The notes under the pieces were generated by a model. That model was not told the origin of the DNA. It saw only the letters and a program-made list of their open reading frames with translations, and did not search any database. A program made the translations under genes and the position numbers. From Warburgia ugandensis (Eukaryota; Streptophyta; Magnoliopsida; Canellales; Canellaceae): a stretch of DNA of 64,000 nt. Location of the stretch: the NCBI GenBank assembly GCA_035236585.1, contig CP141139.1:38883217-38947216 (forward strand), given 5' to 3'. Position 1 is the first letter of the stretch. Each line of letters opens with the position of its first letter. Positions 11,725-24,200 of this stretch are shown here, in pieces.

Positions 11725-12830
11725 ATAAAGAAGTCATTTATATGTAAAACAACTTTAAAAGTGTATACCTTTAAAGTCATTTTTCTATAAATGACTTTAA
11801 AAGTAAACAATTTTTTATAATTTTTTATTCAAAATATATACACCTTATATGTTAGTACTTCACAATATCTAACAAGTAATACACAATGAAACAGACTTTT
11901 TATGATAGTCAACATTGATTCATGGTTTCAGGGTAAGGGTTCAAGGTACATACATAAGTGTTCAGGGTTCAGGGTTTAAGTGTTCAAGGAACAAGGTGGG
12001 GCTAGGTTAAGGGCTTAGGGTTAAGGTTCAAGGTACTATGTAAGTGTTTAGGGTTCAAGTGATCAAGGAATAGGGTTCGAGTTTAGAGTTAAGGGCTCAG
12101 GGTTAAGGTTCATGGTTGATCTACAGTTCATTAATTTTTAATGAATATGTGCATTTGATTGACACTAAGCTTCCAAAGTTTACTTATGCCATAAAATATT
12201 ATAGAAACACTCCTAAAGAATTAAAAATATGTGATAACCAAAGAAGTACAAAAACTGTACTAATAAAAGAAAATTACGCAAAATATGATGATAAATTAAT
12301 TATGAAGTGGGAATGTGGGTGTGCTAGCTTAAATTTTCTTGTCCATTTTCTAACTTATGTGTGGGAGAGTGGTTCTTATATAACATTTTCTTGACACTAT
12401 ATTCGTATTATTCAAACATTTGTAAATTATTATTTAAGAATCAAAGATGTTAAATAATTAATATAGTAAATTTAATTAGGAAGTTGATTGCTTTTGTTGC
12501 TAAATTTGATATATATAAGAAGTCATTTATATGATAAACAACTTTAAAAGTATACACTTTTAAAGTCATTCACAGTTAAAATGACTTTAAAAGTATATAA
12601 TTTTTTATTCAAAATATATACACCTTTTATGTTAATACATCACAATATCTAACAATTAATACACAATGAAATGGATTTTTTTATGATAGTAGACAACATT
12701 CATTTATGGGTTCAGACATCAAGGTTCAGGGCAAGGGTTCAGGGTTTAGGGTTCAAGTGTTCAGGGAACAATGTTCAGGATTAGGTTAAGGGCTCAAGGT
12801 TAAGGTTAAGAGTAAGGTTTCAATTTTTTT
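11725..12830. repeat. Tandem duplication of about 790 bp with telomere-like words
   Basis: Two copies start at about 11728 and 12518. Each opens with AAGAAGTCATTTATATG and the subterminal palindromic words, continues with TTCAAAATATATACACC and ACAATATCTAACAA, and ends in a run of AGGGTT-type words (11930-12115 and 12710-12820; TTAGGGTTAAGG, GTTCAGGGTTTAGGGTTC). The words resemble the plant telomere unit TTTAGGG but are irregular. The second copy holds a perfect 11-bp inverted repeat (12541-12551 and 12556-12566). Confidence 0.75.
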
Positions 12831-13329
12831 GACCAAAAGTTTTAACTATGACACCCATTTTATGGAGAGAAAAAGAGTGTGTTTTAATTTTTTTTGCCAA
12901 AAGTTGACGGTATAACCACCATTCTTTGCCAAACCCTAATTTTGGGTGAGAATCACAAATTGTAATATTCTCCTTTTCTTCAATAATGAAGCTGGGAGAG
13001 AGAAGCAATTGTCATTTTCAATGAAATCATACAATTTTTTTCAAAAGAAGGACGATCTACCAGACTTTTAAACCTCATAATTTGTAGTGAGAAAACCAAC
13101 ATGATCTACAAAATGAAAACAAAGAGAGTTAGCTAGTAACAAGAAAGGAGTTTGTGATTTAAAAGAAGTTATGGTTTACTTACAATTTTTTTCATTACAT
13201 AATCAGTCAAACTATAAAAATAGAAAGCAAGAATGGAAAAAGAGAGAATCATAAGGGCCAAAGAGGAAGCCATCATGCCAGCCATGAGAAGAAAAGGTCA
13301 CAGGAAAAAATGCAATGTTGACAACTATT

Positions 13330-14050
13330 TATATATGAATGATGACTTTAGAAGTCATTTAATAATAAATGACTTTAAAAATGATAAGCTTTTGAAGTTG
13401 GTTAGCACAAAACAACTTTAAAAGTTATATGAGAATTGACTTTTAAAGTCTCTTCAGTAAAGTGAATTCAAAAGTGAGAGACTTTTAAAGTCGCTTATAA
13501 TTAAACGACTTCAAAAGTTATTGAGTTTTGAAGTCACTTTGTGTCAAATGACTTTAAAAGACCATTCTCGCAGAATATTTATTAATCATCTAGCAAAATT
13601 TCTTCTTATACTTTTAAAGCGCTTAGAATAAATGACTTTAAAAAAGGGTCACTTTTCAAGTGATTTTGTATTAAACAACTTTAAAATTTGGTCACTTTTA
13701 AAGTCATTTTTTATTAAACGAGTTTAAAAGTCTGTTCCCGTCAAATTTTTTGTGATACTTTTGAAGTCGCTTATATAAAATGACTTCGAAAGTTGTTGAT
13801 TTTTAAAGTCATTTTCTACTAAATGACTTCAAAAGTGTATAACTTTTGAGGTCATTTAATGTTAAATGACTTTAAAAGTGCTTTTTGTGAAAAATTCCCC
13901 CTTTGTGTCAGTTTTTTAAAGTAGTTTATAGTTAAACGACTTCTTAAGTCTATATATTTAAAGTAATTTATTTTAAACTGACTTATAAAATATTTATGAA
14001 GTCAGTAGTCAAATAAGCAACTTCTTTATGCCGACTTTAAAACCCTCATG
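13330..14050. repeat. Right subterminal repeats of the CACTA element
   Basis: Dense copies of the same words as at the left end (ACTTTTAAAGTC, AATGACTTTAAAAG, CGACTTCAAAAGT) in alternating orientation up to the right terminus. The array is longer than the left one. Confidence 0.85.
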
Positions 14051-14366
14051 TATAGTAGTGTTAGATGTAATTTGAAAAGTTTCATTTTCTAGCTAGTTGT
14101 AATTTTAGATAGTTTCTTAGTTTATTTCCTTATATAGATACTTTCTTTGTTTCCTTAATTACTTGCTTTCCAATTTAAGATTTAATTTTAGTTGTTTAGT
14201 GTTAGATATAAATTTCATTTACTTGAATGCTTGGCTAGGTTGCGGTAAGATGACCTAAATACTAATTAACCCCATTTATCAAAGAGTCTTCATGGGATTA
14301 ACCTGTATTTGCCCATTCTATACTCTAATAGAGCCATGCACTTGTGGTATTATTTAAGACACATTG

Positions 14367-15604
14367 AGTTTAATTAACTTTAAGTTCTAATGCTTTACGA
14401 TTAATCGTAGATTTTGGATCGCATATAAGATAGTTTTGATTTTAGCATACTTCCCATTTTTTGCATAAGTTCCTTTATGCCTGTGAATTTGATGCTTCTT
14501 ATTTCTTTTATGTAGGAACTTGGACAGGAATAAACCTTTGGAGGAAGACCTTATGATAATTTCCAATTATATTTTTTATTTGAGTGATTATCATGAGGAC
14601 GAAGTTGTATTTTTTTCTACATGATTCATTTATTTAAATTAAGGGTCGCAATAATATAGGTCAAGGGTAGGCCATCCTAACTTGGAAACGGAGGTAGCCT
14701 ATACATGGACCCACCCTTGTACAAGATGATTATTTTTAGGACCCACTGTGAGACTTTTCTTCCCTTCTTTCCAATTCCTAGTTTAGGTTGTGTTGTTAAC
14801 TTAGTTGCATTTGAATGGTAGTCTAGAGCGTTTAGAAAGCATTTCCTTAATTTGTTGCATTCTAGGGTTTGCATTAGATTTACTATTTTCCTTGCATAAA
14901 TAAGGACATGTTAGAATGCTTTAATGAATTAGTAAGGGCACTCAACTCTGATAAGATCAAGATGGATTTCATTACCACTCCTTGGCCCACATAGGTTAAA
15001 TAGCACTTGACTTAACCCAACCTTCTAGCTTTTAATTTAAAATCAATCTAGAAGAGACCTTAATAGCCATTCAAGCACATAGGACCCTCTTAGAAGGTAA
15101 CAACCTATTGCCACTCCAGCAGCCCCTATATAATAAATTGTGTTGGTACTTAAATAACTAGCTCTTTCAGCAAATTTCATAACTCAAATCAACTACAACT
15201 AACTAAGGAGGGTGTGAAGTGGTTAGTTTAGAATAGGATCTAACTAGTAAGTAGTAGGATTAATTTGAAAGAGAGGGGGAGCTACCTAAAAGCTTCTTTT
15301 ATAAAGAAATTCAAGATAATAAGCCTTTTACATTGTTGCTTAGGGTTAAGAATATGGGTTGTCCTTGTTTGTTTATTTGTTTCAGCATTTAGGTTGGATA
15401 TTCTAGTTTAGGTCTCCTCTATACTAGAGGAAACAAAAAGGTCTTTAGTTGTATACAACAACTTAGTTATGTTGTATACAAGTGCACCATCTCTTGGTGT
15501 ATGCATGGTCATTGATCACTTAATCCTCATCTAGTACCTTTATAGAATGATCTGTGAGGCAAGGCCAAAGTATTCTAATAGATCAAGAGATCCTTGCTGT
15601 AGAA
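14367..15604 (+). other. Leader of the Tat-like element
   Basis: Non-coding stretch between the 5' LTR and gag. The expected primer-binding site just after the LTR is not recognisable; the bases there (TTGAGTTTAATTAAC) do not match the tRNA 3' ends usually used by this lineage. No gene seen. Confidence 0.55.
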
Positions 15605-17015
15605 ATGGCCAATGAGGAAGTAGAGTTAAAAGCATTGAAGGATTACTCTACACTAGTTCAATTTAACTCACCTTCATGCATAGCAATACCTGCAACAAAT
15701 GCAAATCACTTTGATTTGAAATTTTAGGTTATTCAACTCCTACCTACTTTTTATGGGTTGGACAAGGAAGACCATACCATCATGTCAAGGAATTTCTTGA
15801 CATTTGTGCAATTTTCAAATTTAGCAAGTTTAACTCTATTAGGTTGAGGCTATTCCCATTTTCCCTTAAGGATAAAACCAAGGCATGGGTCAACTCTTTA
15901 GAACTAGGATCTATAGCCACATGGGATCAACTATCGAGGAAATTCTTAAATAAGTTTTTTCTAGTCCATAAAATAAACACCCTTGGATGCGAAATTATAA
16001 ATTTCCAACAAAAGAAGGGAGAGCATTTCTATGAATGGTGGGTACATTAGATAGAATTGCTTTTGAAATGTCTCCACCATGGTTTTGAGAAGTGGCAGTA
16101 AGTTCAATTTTTTTTACAAAGGTTTGACACTATAAAACCAATGTATGATAGACTCCACTAATGGAGGGCCTTTCATGACTAAAAGTGAAGTGAAGCTTGG
16201 AATTTCTTTGAAACACTTGTTGATAATTCCCAATAATGGGATTACTCTACCCACATGGAAAGAAATTCACAGTCTCAAAGGAAAGGCAGAATATATGAAG
16301 TAGGGGTCACCTCCATATTTGTATAGCAAAATTGATATGTCGACCTAGAAGTAGGAAAAATAGATGATCTAACACAAGGGTTTGATGTCTTCATAATGAA
16401 CAGACCATCTATGCAACCTCAAATTGAGGTTTGGTCAATCTGTTCTAATCTATTCACTCTAATCTTTCATGTCCTTCTAGCTTCAGTTTCCTTGAGTTTT
16501 TTTTTAGAGCAGATGAATGCTATGAATGCATATCATCAACCTAGGAACAATAACCCATATTTTGAAACCTACAACCCTGGATGAGGTTAGCATCCAAACT
16601 TTTAATGATCTAAGAATAATTACTAAGGGGGTCCATCAGGTAATTCCCCTTAGCAACCTTTTCCTAGGAATAATATGCCTCCGAAATAATCGCCTCCACA
16701 ATTTCCACCCCAACCAAGGAAACAGTCACTAGAGGAAACTTTGAACATAGTCATGCAAGTGAATGTTAATTTTCAAACAATGCAATGCAATTTTAGAACC
16801 AAACAAGATAGACCTTGCAAGACAACTCACAATCTATTGCAAAATTGGGATACCAGATGTATCAGCTCCCTACTGCACTTCAAGAAAGGGAAAAGGGAAA
16901 GTTTCCTAGTCAGCTAGTACTAGACCCTAAAGGTCAGTATGAGATTTGTTCTACTCCATTTGATCATGTCAAATCCATCACAACCCTTAAGAGTGGAAAA
17001 CAAGTAGATAATTAG
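15605..17015 (+). pseudogene. gag of the Tat-like element, decayed
   Basis: An ATG at 15605 opens MANEEVELKALKDYS, and the frame continues through IAIPATNANHFDLKF before a stop. A shifted frame carries the retrotransposon gag core (15780-16050): HHVKEFLDICAIFKF, LRLFPFSLKDKTKAWVNSL, then a TWDQLSRKFLNKFF segment and the final QKKGEHFYEWW. The capsid C-terminal region is broken into short frames. The block at 16815-17015 (EREKGKFPSQLVLDP, ITTLKSGKQVDN) is the linker that precedes the protease in Tat/Athila polyproteins. In an active element Gag forms the cytoplasmic particle. There are multiple stops and frameshifts. Confidence 0.85.
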
Positions 17016-17389
17016 ATAGGTCAAACTAGGGATACCCCACAAACCTGAGGAGAAAGAAAAGTCTAACCAACTTAAAAAAGGGAAAGAAAAAGTATAGATG
17101 CATCCTCTTCATCTAAACCGCTTCCTGATACACCTAATATCATAAAGGCTCCCTTTTCTAAGAGACTGAATAATGCTAAGAAGGAGAACACTTAATGAGA
17201 GAATGGAAAAATTCAAACAAGTTAATATCAATATCCCATTACTCCATGCCATTAATAATTTCCTCATTATGCTAAGTTCCTAAAGAACCTGTGTACACAA
17301 AAATGTCACCTTAATGTGCATAAAAAGACCTTTCTTGCCGGTCAAGCCAATTCTATTCTACAAACCTAGACCCTCCAAAATACAAAGAT

Positions 17390-19260
17390 CTTGGATGCCC
17401 TACAATCTCATGTGTTATTGGAGAACAACAATTTGATAAGGCACTCTTAGATTTAGGGTCTAGTACTAACTTATGGCCTTACTAAAATTAGCAAACCGAT
17501 CTATTAAAATTCTTAGAAGGGTAGTAGAAGATGTTCTAATATAGATGGACTAGTTTCTCTTTCCATTGGAATTTTTAGTCCTAGATAAAGAATTTATATC
17601 CAATCTAGATGCTAAAATCTCTATCATCTTGGGCCATCTAATTTTTAGCCACATTTAATGCAATAATCAATTGTAGGAATGGTGTTACAAAACTATCATT
17701 TGGTAATATAAAACTCAAATTCAACATTTTTAATGCTACACAGTAGATGGACTCTAAAGATTCTTTTGCTATAAATGTCATAGAAAGCATAATTCATGAC
17801 ACTTTCCTTTCATCATATGAGTACGATCAAGTCAGTCTCATTTAGGAAGTAGACCCATTACTTGAAGCTACAACAGTAGTGGATACTCTTAAGTGGAGAC
17901 CAAAAAGAGAACCCTTAATACCACCTTCAACTCAAGAAAACCCACTTGAGAAAACACTCACATTAGACCTAAAATCATTACCAAAAGCTTAAAGAATTCT
18001 TTTTAAGTCCTTTTGAAACCTTGCTTATTTTCATAACCTCATATCTAAATCAAGAACATGAAGGAAAGCTGCTTAATATAATCTGGAGACATAAGATAGC
18101 TATAAAGTGGTCCATCTCAAATATTAAAGGAATTAGCCCCACCTTTCGCATGCACCAAATTCATTTAGAGGAGAATGCTAAAATATTTTGGGAATCACAA
18201 AGGTGGCTAAACCCTCACATGAAGGAGCTAGTTAGGGTAGAGGTCCTTAGGCTATTAGATGTAGGTACCATACACCCCATCTCTGATAGCGCATGGGTCA
18301 ATCTTGTTCAGATTGTCCTTAAGAAATCTAGAGTAACATTAGTTTGTAATGATGACAATGAATTAGTCTCCACCTAACCACTAGGTAGTGAGTCTGTATC
18401 AACTACCATAAGCTAAACTCAGCCATAAGACCATTTTCTTCTTCCTTTTATAGACTAAATGGTAGAAAGGTTACCCAGTCATGAATATTATTGTCTATTA
18501 GATGGATATTATGGTTATAACCAAATTTCAATAACACTAGAGAATCAAGAGAAGACTAACTTCACTTATCCCTTTGGAACCCACACCTATAGACACATGC
18601 CTTTTGGGCTATGCAACGCACCAGCAACTTTCAATAGTGTATGATGAGTATCTTTTCTAATACGGTGGAAAGATTCCTTGAGGTGTTTATGGATGATTTC
18701 TCAGTGTTTGGGTCTACTTTTCATGGGTGCTTGGACCACCTGGCTTTATTGTTAGGGAGGTGTCAAGAAAAAATTTTGATTCAAAACTAGAAAAAATGTC
18801 ATTTTATGGTGAAAAGTGGAATAGTGCTAGGGCATATAATGTCATATTATAGAATAGAGGTTGACAAGACAAAAGTAGATCTCATCTCCAATCTTCCCCC
18901 TCTAAGGACAATGAAGGAAGTTTTCTTGTTCCTAGGCCATGCTAGATTTTATAGAAGATTTATCAAAGATTTTAGCAAAATGTCTAGGCCCCCATGTAAT
19001 GTGCTAGCAAAGAGGCAATTTTTAATTTTGATGAAAACTACATGAAAGCCTTTGAACGCCTTAAAGCCAAGCTCACCTCAACACACATCATACAACTGCT
19101 GATTGGAATGCTCCATTTGAGATTATATGTGATGCTTCTGATTACGTGATCAACGCATTTTTGGGGCAATGAATTCCTAGACTTCCTTGTGTGATTTATT
19201 ATCCTAGTATGACTCTTAATGATGCCCAACTAGATGAAGAGGAGGAACTCCTACTAGAGG
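17390..19260 (+). pseudogene. Protease, reverse transcriptase and RNase H of the Tat-like element, decayed
   Basis: The order is protease, RT, RNase H. The protease has the active-site DLGSS at 17449-17463 and an ILGHLIF flap-like segment near 17630. RT pieces: 18021-18377 (GISPTFRMHQIHLEE, LLDVGTIHPISDSAW), 18459-18644 (LDGYYGYNQI, MPFGLCNAPATF), then FMDDFSVFG with the catalytic Asp pair at 18692-18697, and 18806-19045 (LGHARFYRRFIKDFSKM). RNase H is seen in ICDASDYVI and the SMTLNDAQLDE segment near 19115-19240, after which homology stops. Integrase, which should follow, is absent. The frame is broken at least between each listed piece. The RT relates most closely to Tat/Athila (Ty3/gypsy) elements. 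Confidence 0.88.
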
Positions 19261-20763
19261 AGCTAGTTTATCATGGCTAGTTCCATAGCAGGTCATATGT
19301 ATCATCATCTGAGTTGTTGGTTGCATTTTCACTTTATCTGGTCACATTCACATATCAATGCACCATCTCTAGAGAGTAGGTAACACCATTCTAACCATTA
19401 TCTCTTTACTTAGTCATTTCATTTGTCCATGTTTTTATTTGGAAACTTAAGGGTCTGGGGATAGAGTATTCAAAATTTTGATGTATCCAAAGTTTTTCTT
19501 AGTTATTTTTTAGTTCTTTTGAAAAAAAATTAAAAAATTCTGGAATTTTTTTATAAAAGCTTATGAAAAGTTCATCTACAAGGATAAGAATTCGAATTTT
19601 TTAGCTATTCAAGATATCTTTTAAAAAATAGCTTATTAATAGATTTGCATACAATTACTTCATCCCTTTACTCATTTTTAAAAGTATTCCATGAAAATTT
19701 AAACTTGGAATATTCATTGCACAAAATAGACATATATATATATATAGTTAAAGTTGAAAAGAAAAATATAACTTAGACATCCTAAAGAAGAAAATTGGAG
19801 ACTATTAACCCATGTGAGTTTAGATCCATTCTTTCCTTTTGAGTTTTATAAATAAATTATAAAATTTTCATCATCAGATATTAATTTCCTAGTTGGTCAC
19901 ATTATTCTTCATTTTGATCAACTATTGAGAAAACATCTAATAGGCTATACCAATTATCTCTTGAGTTTATGGTTATACTTAAGTTATATGAAACTTAGAA
20001 AATGATAAAGGCCATTCTTGGCAAACCCATAGCCATTAGCCTTCCTATATTACTTTTTTGCTAGTTAACACCTTGATCCTTTAAAATATAAGCCTTTTCT
20101 TTGTAGCCAAACAACCATTACCTTATTGAAATACTATAATATATCCATTACCTAGTTGTTTTGGAAATATGTAGAGATGGCTGAAGATTATCTTGAAGAA
20201 AAGTATGAGCAACACAAATCATGACATAAAAAAAAAAGGACTAAAAAAAATTTCAAAGAAAGGTTATACCAAAAGAAAAAAGTCAAGAAAAAGATAGCCA
20301 ATGAAAATGAAATGTTCATTCTTATGGTAGAAAATAAAATCATCAATACACTATTAGAAGACCTTTACATATCTTCCAAACAACCTTCGTTTACCCTTAT
20401 ACCATTCTTTTGATAAGCCTATCCTAAGCCTATGTTTCATCCTAATAGAAGTCTTAACTTGATCTCACAAGGAGTATGACTTCGATATGGTTATGAATGA
20501 GTAGGGAATTTGGTAGAGTGTAATATTCCTAATATTTGATATCCTTTCATGAGACCATTGAACTTCTATCTAAGTTATTATCCTTCCGTATAGAATATGT
20601 GAAAATTTTGAACTTGATGAAAATTATTATATACACATATTAATGAGGGATTTACCCCTTTCTAAGTGACTTCTTTCTAAGTGTCAAGTTTATCCTATGA
20701 GATTTGAAGTCAAAGCATACATTTGGATGATAATATAGTTATAATTTCCTTAGAGATGGATAG

Positions 20764-20847
<84 letters not shown>

Positions 20848-21231
20848 TGGCTATATCACACACTCACATTCTAAGATTTGAAGAATTAATGAGATATCTT
20901 TAGCATAAGGGTAAGATTTTGAACTAGTGATTATTTCTCTTAGTATTCTAAAATTGAAAGTTTAATATAAGCTGAATATAAGAATATTCTCTGAGATAAG
21001 TGAAGAACTTTCATAAAAGTTAAATTTTCTTTTATGAGTATCATTTCTAAAAACCCTTATGAGACTTTAACTTGTCCACTAAGGGCAACCTAGAGTTTTA
21101 AAGGGTTTCTACATATGCTAAATTCAGATGACAACAATTGTAAAAGTGGTTAGAATTATTTTTTAGTCTTTTTCTTTTCTAATTTTGGTAGTTTTGCTTG
21201 AGGACCAGTAAAAGCTAAGTCTAGTGGTATT
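19261..21231 (+). other. 3' non-coding tract of the Tat-like element
   Basis: About 2 kb with no credible frame. The piece near 19440-19465 (AACTTAAGGGTCTGGGGAT) is the kind of text that follows pol in Athila-like elements. The end reads GCTTGAGGACCAGTAAAAGC and TAAGTCTAGTGGTATT, a degraded purine-rich tract directly before the 3' LTR start TGATGGG at 21232. The integrase region was lost, with the break near 19260. Confidence 0.6.
20765..20844. repeat. (TG)40 microsatellite
   Basis: An uninterrupted 80-base TG/CA run in the 3' non-coding tract of the Tat-like element. Confidence 0.97.
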
Positions 21232-24200
21232 TGATGGGTTTACGAATAGTACATACATCCCTCCATATTTAGACAAAGGTAAAAATGCACAAAATTACCA
21301 ATTTTACTTCGAGAGAACAATTTAACATTCCAAACTATATGATAGTGACACATGTCATAAATGAAGTTCTAAAGGTTCAAAAGGCACATTAGGTGCCATT
21401 GTTGAAGTACGAAAGCCAAAAAACCTTTTCAAATAAGGGTGAAAAGGTGATGATTATCAAATTCAAGCACAATTGCACACATTCACCACCAATAAAAGAT
21501 TATAAAACAAGCTCAAATCATACACAATAAAAAAATCTTAGAAGAAATAGAAGAATGGGACCACATGAAGACTTTTCACTTATTTTCTCTCTTCTACTCA
21601 ACCCAAAGGATGAAGAATCAACCAATGAGAAGGTATCTTATCCAAACAAGATATTGAAGCACAATTGGTCCACATGATCATATGAAGATCTTCAATAATC
21701 AAGTCCATTCATCCTAGGATAATCCAATCCATTGGTGGAGAAGGAATGATGTTTAAAGGTTTACATGCCATAAATGGATCCCATCTATTCAAGTAAAAGT
21801 TAGCATGATCTATGGGCTAGGATTGAAGTGAAGTAAATAAGGAAACCCTGGCCACCTTTCTTATGTTGAAAACTCCAACCAAATTCCAAGGAAAGGAAGA
21901 TCTCAACTATCCAATCTCATCCAAGGGTCCAAACATCTTAGGGTTTCTAAATCACTCACACACACATCCATGTGCACTCTATGCCCCACTCTCCTTAGGA
22001 CTTTCTAAATATGCAAAACCCTAGATTCCTCCAGAAACTTTTCATTTCTTTCACTTTTCTCTCCACAATTTATTTTCCAGCTTATTCCTTATATTTTCCA
22101 TATTTTTCCTTTTTATTTTCTCCCATTTTCAAACTCCACTTTCCTATAATGAAAATCACACCTATCCCCCCTGCTTCAACAACCACTTTCCTACTTGATT
22201 TCACTTCCTTCCTTCATTCCTAAGCTACCTCCTTAGTCTTCCTTTCTAATTCTATCTTTTTCTCACTTATACCCTTCTTCCCTTGGGCTTTCTTATGCCT
22301 TTCTCTTTCTCTTTCCCTTCCCATCTTATTTCTTCCTTTCTCATCTCTCATTCCTATATTTGAGTCCCATACCCTCCATCTAGCCCTTGGTTTGGTTCTA
22401 ATTAAAATGGCTTGATCTCCACCCTTGAATTCCCTTAACCCTTATGATAGAAATCTACAAATAGAGGTGTTATCAATAGGGTTTTCATTTTTCAATGTTC
22501 CCTTGAGTGCATAGCCAAATCAAAGGAGAAATAGAGGGAGGAAGATCACCCTCACCCAAGCTCCCTTCAAGCTTCCATGATCAAATTCCTAAGAGATAAA
22601 GGTACAATCTCGACCTACTCCAATTTCTTTTCTTTCTTTACCATCTTTTATCTATTCTATTTACCTTATTTAATCATGCATTCATCTAGGTTTTGTTCAT
22701 TTAGATTGCTAATGTAGTTGCATGTGTCATCCTTCAAGTTACTTAGATTTGCACACATAAATTAGTTGTAGTTTTTCCTTAGTTTTACATCTTTCCTTAC
22801 TTTGTAGTTCATGTTTAGCATAGTAATTCCATTCATATTAGAGTAATTTAGATACATATCATGTTTCCTTTCCATTCAATTGGGTTTTGCATGCATATTG
22901 GAATAGCATTTTCAACACATTCCACCAATTTTTGTTGGATGTGTCTTTTTCAAGTTCACATGTATGGTAGATTTAGCCTCATGTTTAGGTTGCACTCATT
23001 GTAGTATAATGAGTTAATTTTGTTTATTTAGGTTAGGTTTACTTTGCAGATCTAGGTTGTAGCATAGTTTCCTATTTAGCTTGCTTAGTTTCCATGTTTT
23101 TAGGCACTTTCCTATTTTAGAAGTAGGGCAATTTTTAATTTTTAATTCCTTATTTAGATCTTAGATTTTCTTGCTTTGTAGTTTTAGAAACTTGTTAGTT
23201 TGTTTTCCATAGATCTTAGGAATGTTTTAGGATTAGTTTAGTTCCATTTTAGAAAGTAGTTACATGGTAGATTCTTAGATCTAGAACTTTCCTAGCTTAG
23301 AAGTATCACTTTCCTAGTTTAGAAACCCATGTTTGATTCCTATTGTTCATTACTTATTTTCTAGGAAAAATTTAGAAACTTCATGCATAGTAGTCCATTA
23401 GATTTAGACAGAATTCTTAGTTTAAAAAAGTCATGCATATCATGGTAGAATTAGGCATCTTCGTTGCATGTAGTGTAAGCATATCACTTTCCATTTAGAA
23501 GCACACACTTTCCATTTTTTAAGTTGCATGCATAGATCCTTCCATGTTAGATTTGCATGCATCTCACATTATTATTTATTCCATTCTCACTTTCCTTCAT
23601 TCACACACTCTTTTCATGTTTCTTTATCTTTTCACTTTCTAATTTCATCCACTTTCTATTTCCATGCTTCACACACCCACTTTCTAATTTTAGAATTCAT
23701 GCATAGTCTATGTTAGTTAGTTCATGCACCATTCCTCTTTATTTATTTCTAATTAGTTTTTATGGAGTTGGACTAAGAAAAAGGAAAGGATTCTTAGAAA
23801 TAAGGAAACTTTCTAATTTCTTAATTAAGGTTGAGGAAAATAAGCAAATCCTTCCATAAGCTACCTGGGTTCCTAGCTAAAGGCCATCATGTTGGGGGGT
23901 AAGGATACACCATGTACCTGCTTATCACTTCATTTCCTAAGGCTAGGAATGGGTGACTCCTAAAACAAGGGCCATTGTCTCCAATTCGTTTTCTTTTCTT
24001 CTATTTCATGTTTAAGGAAGGAAGCCTCCTCTGTGTATCAACTTCCTTAAATATGAACGACCTTTAACCCCCTCTTTATATAAATTCTCTAAAGTTATCG
24101 TATTTCTTTTAAGAGTTTTCGGCTTAGGAAAAATGCAATAATTTTTTTATTTCCTTTTTTGTCATTCTTATTTCTTTCTTGGGTGGTGATTGTTTAGGAA

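Larger units (their letters stand above)
5138..14060. mobile_element. CACTA (En/Spm-type) DNA transposon inserted in the 5' LTR
   Basis: The left end reads CACTACTACATAGGGG and the right end, on the minus strand, CACTACTATACATGAGGG, so both termini share the CACTACTA core that defines the superfamily. The flanks are TTA(A) at 5134-5137 and TTA at 14061-14063, a 3-bp target duplication with one extra A on the left. The 3' LTR of the host element has no insertion at this point (around 27800), which proves the borders. Both ends carry dense arrays of a short palindromic motif. Inside lie a decayed Transposase_24/Ulp1-type gene, an LTR fragment and a duplicated telomere-like block. No TNP2-type transposase was recognised, so the element is probably defective. 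Confidence 0.88.
2025..14366 (+). repeat. 5' LTR of the Tat-like element, split by a CACTA insertion
   Basis: The LTR consists of about 2025-5137 and 14061-14366. Homology to the 3' LTR begins near 2025 and ends at the ACACATTG block at 14360-14367, which matches the ACACATCA end of the 3' LTR. The first bases (TGATGGG in the 3' LTR) are missing or scrambled here, next to the LINE. The part around 2640-2960 is pyrimidine-rich and precedes a TATA-like ATATATATAAATAA at 2976-2989, a plausible U3/R promoter. Open frames inside (for example 2252-2449, 2965-3264 and 4749-4988) have no recognisable protein and repeat LTR sequence, so they are not genes. Confidence 0.8.

Noticed and set aside
11930..12820. 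A true telomere or telomere fusion
   Set aside because: The words are irregular, the blocks are short and lie inside a CACTA element with ordinary sequence on both sides.
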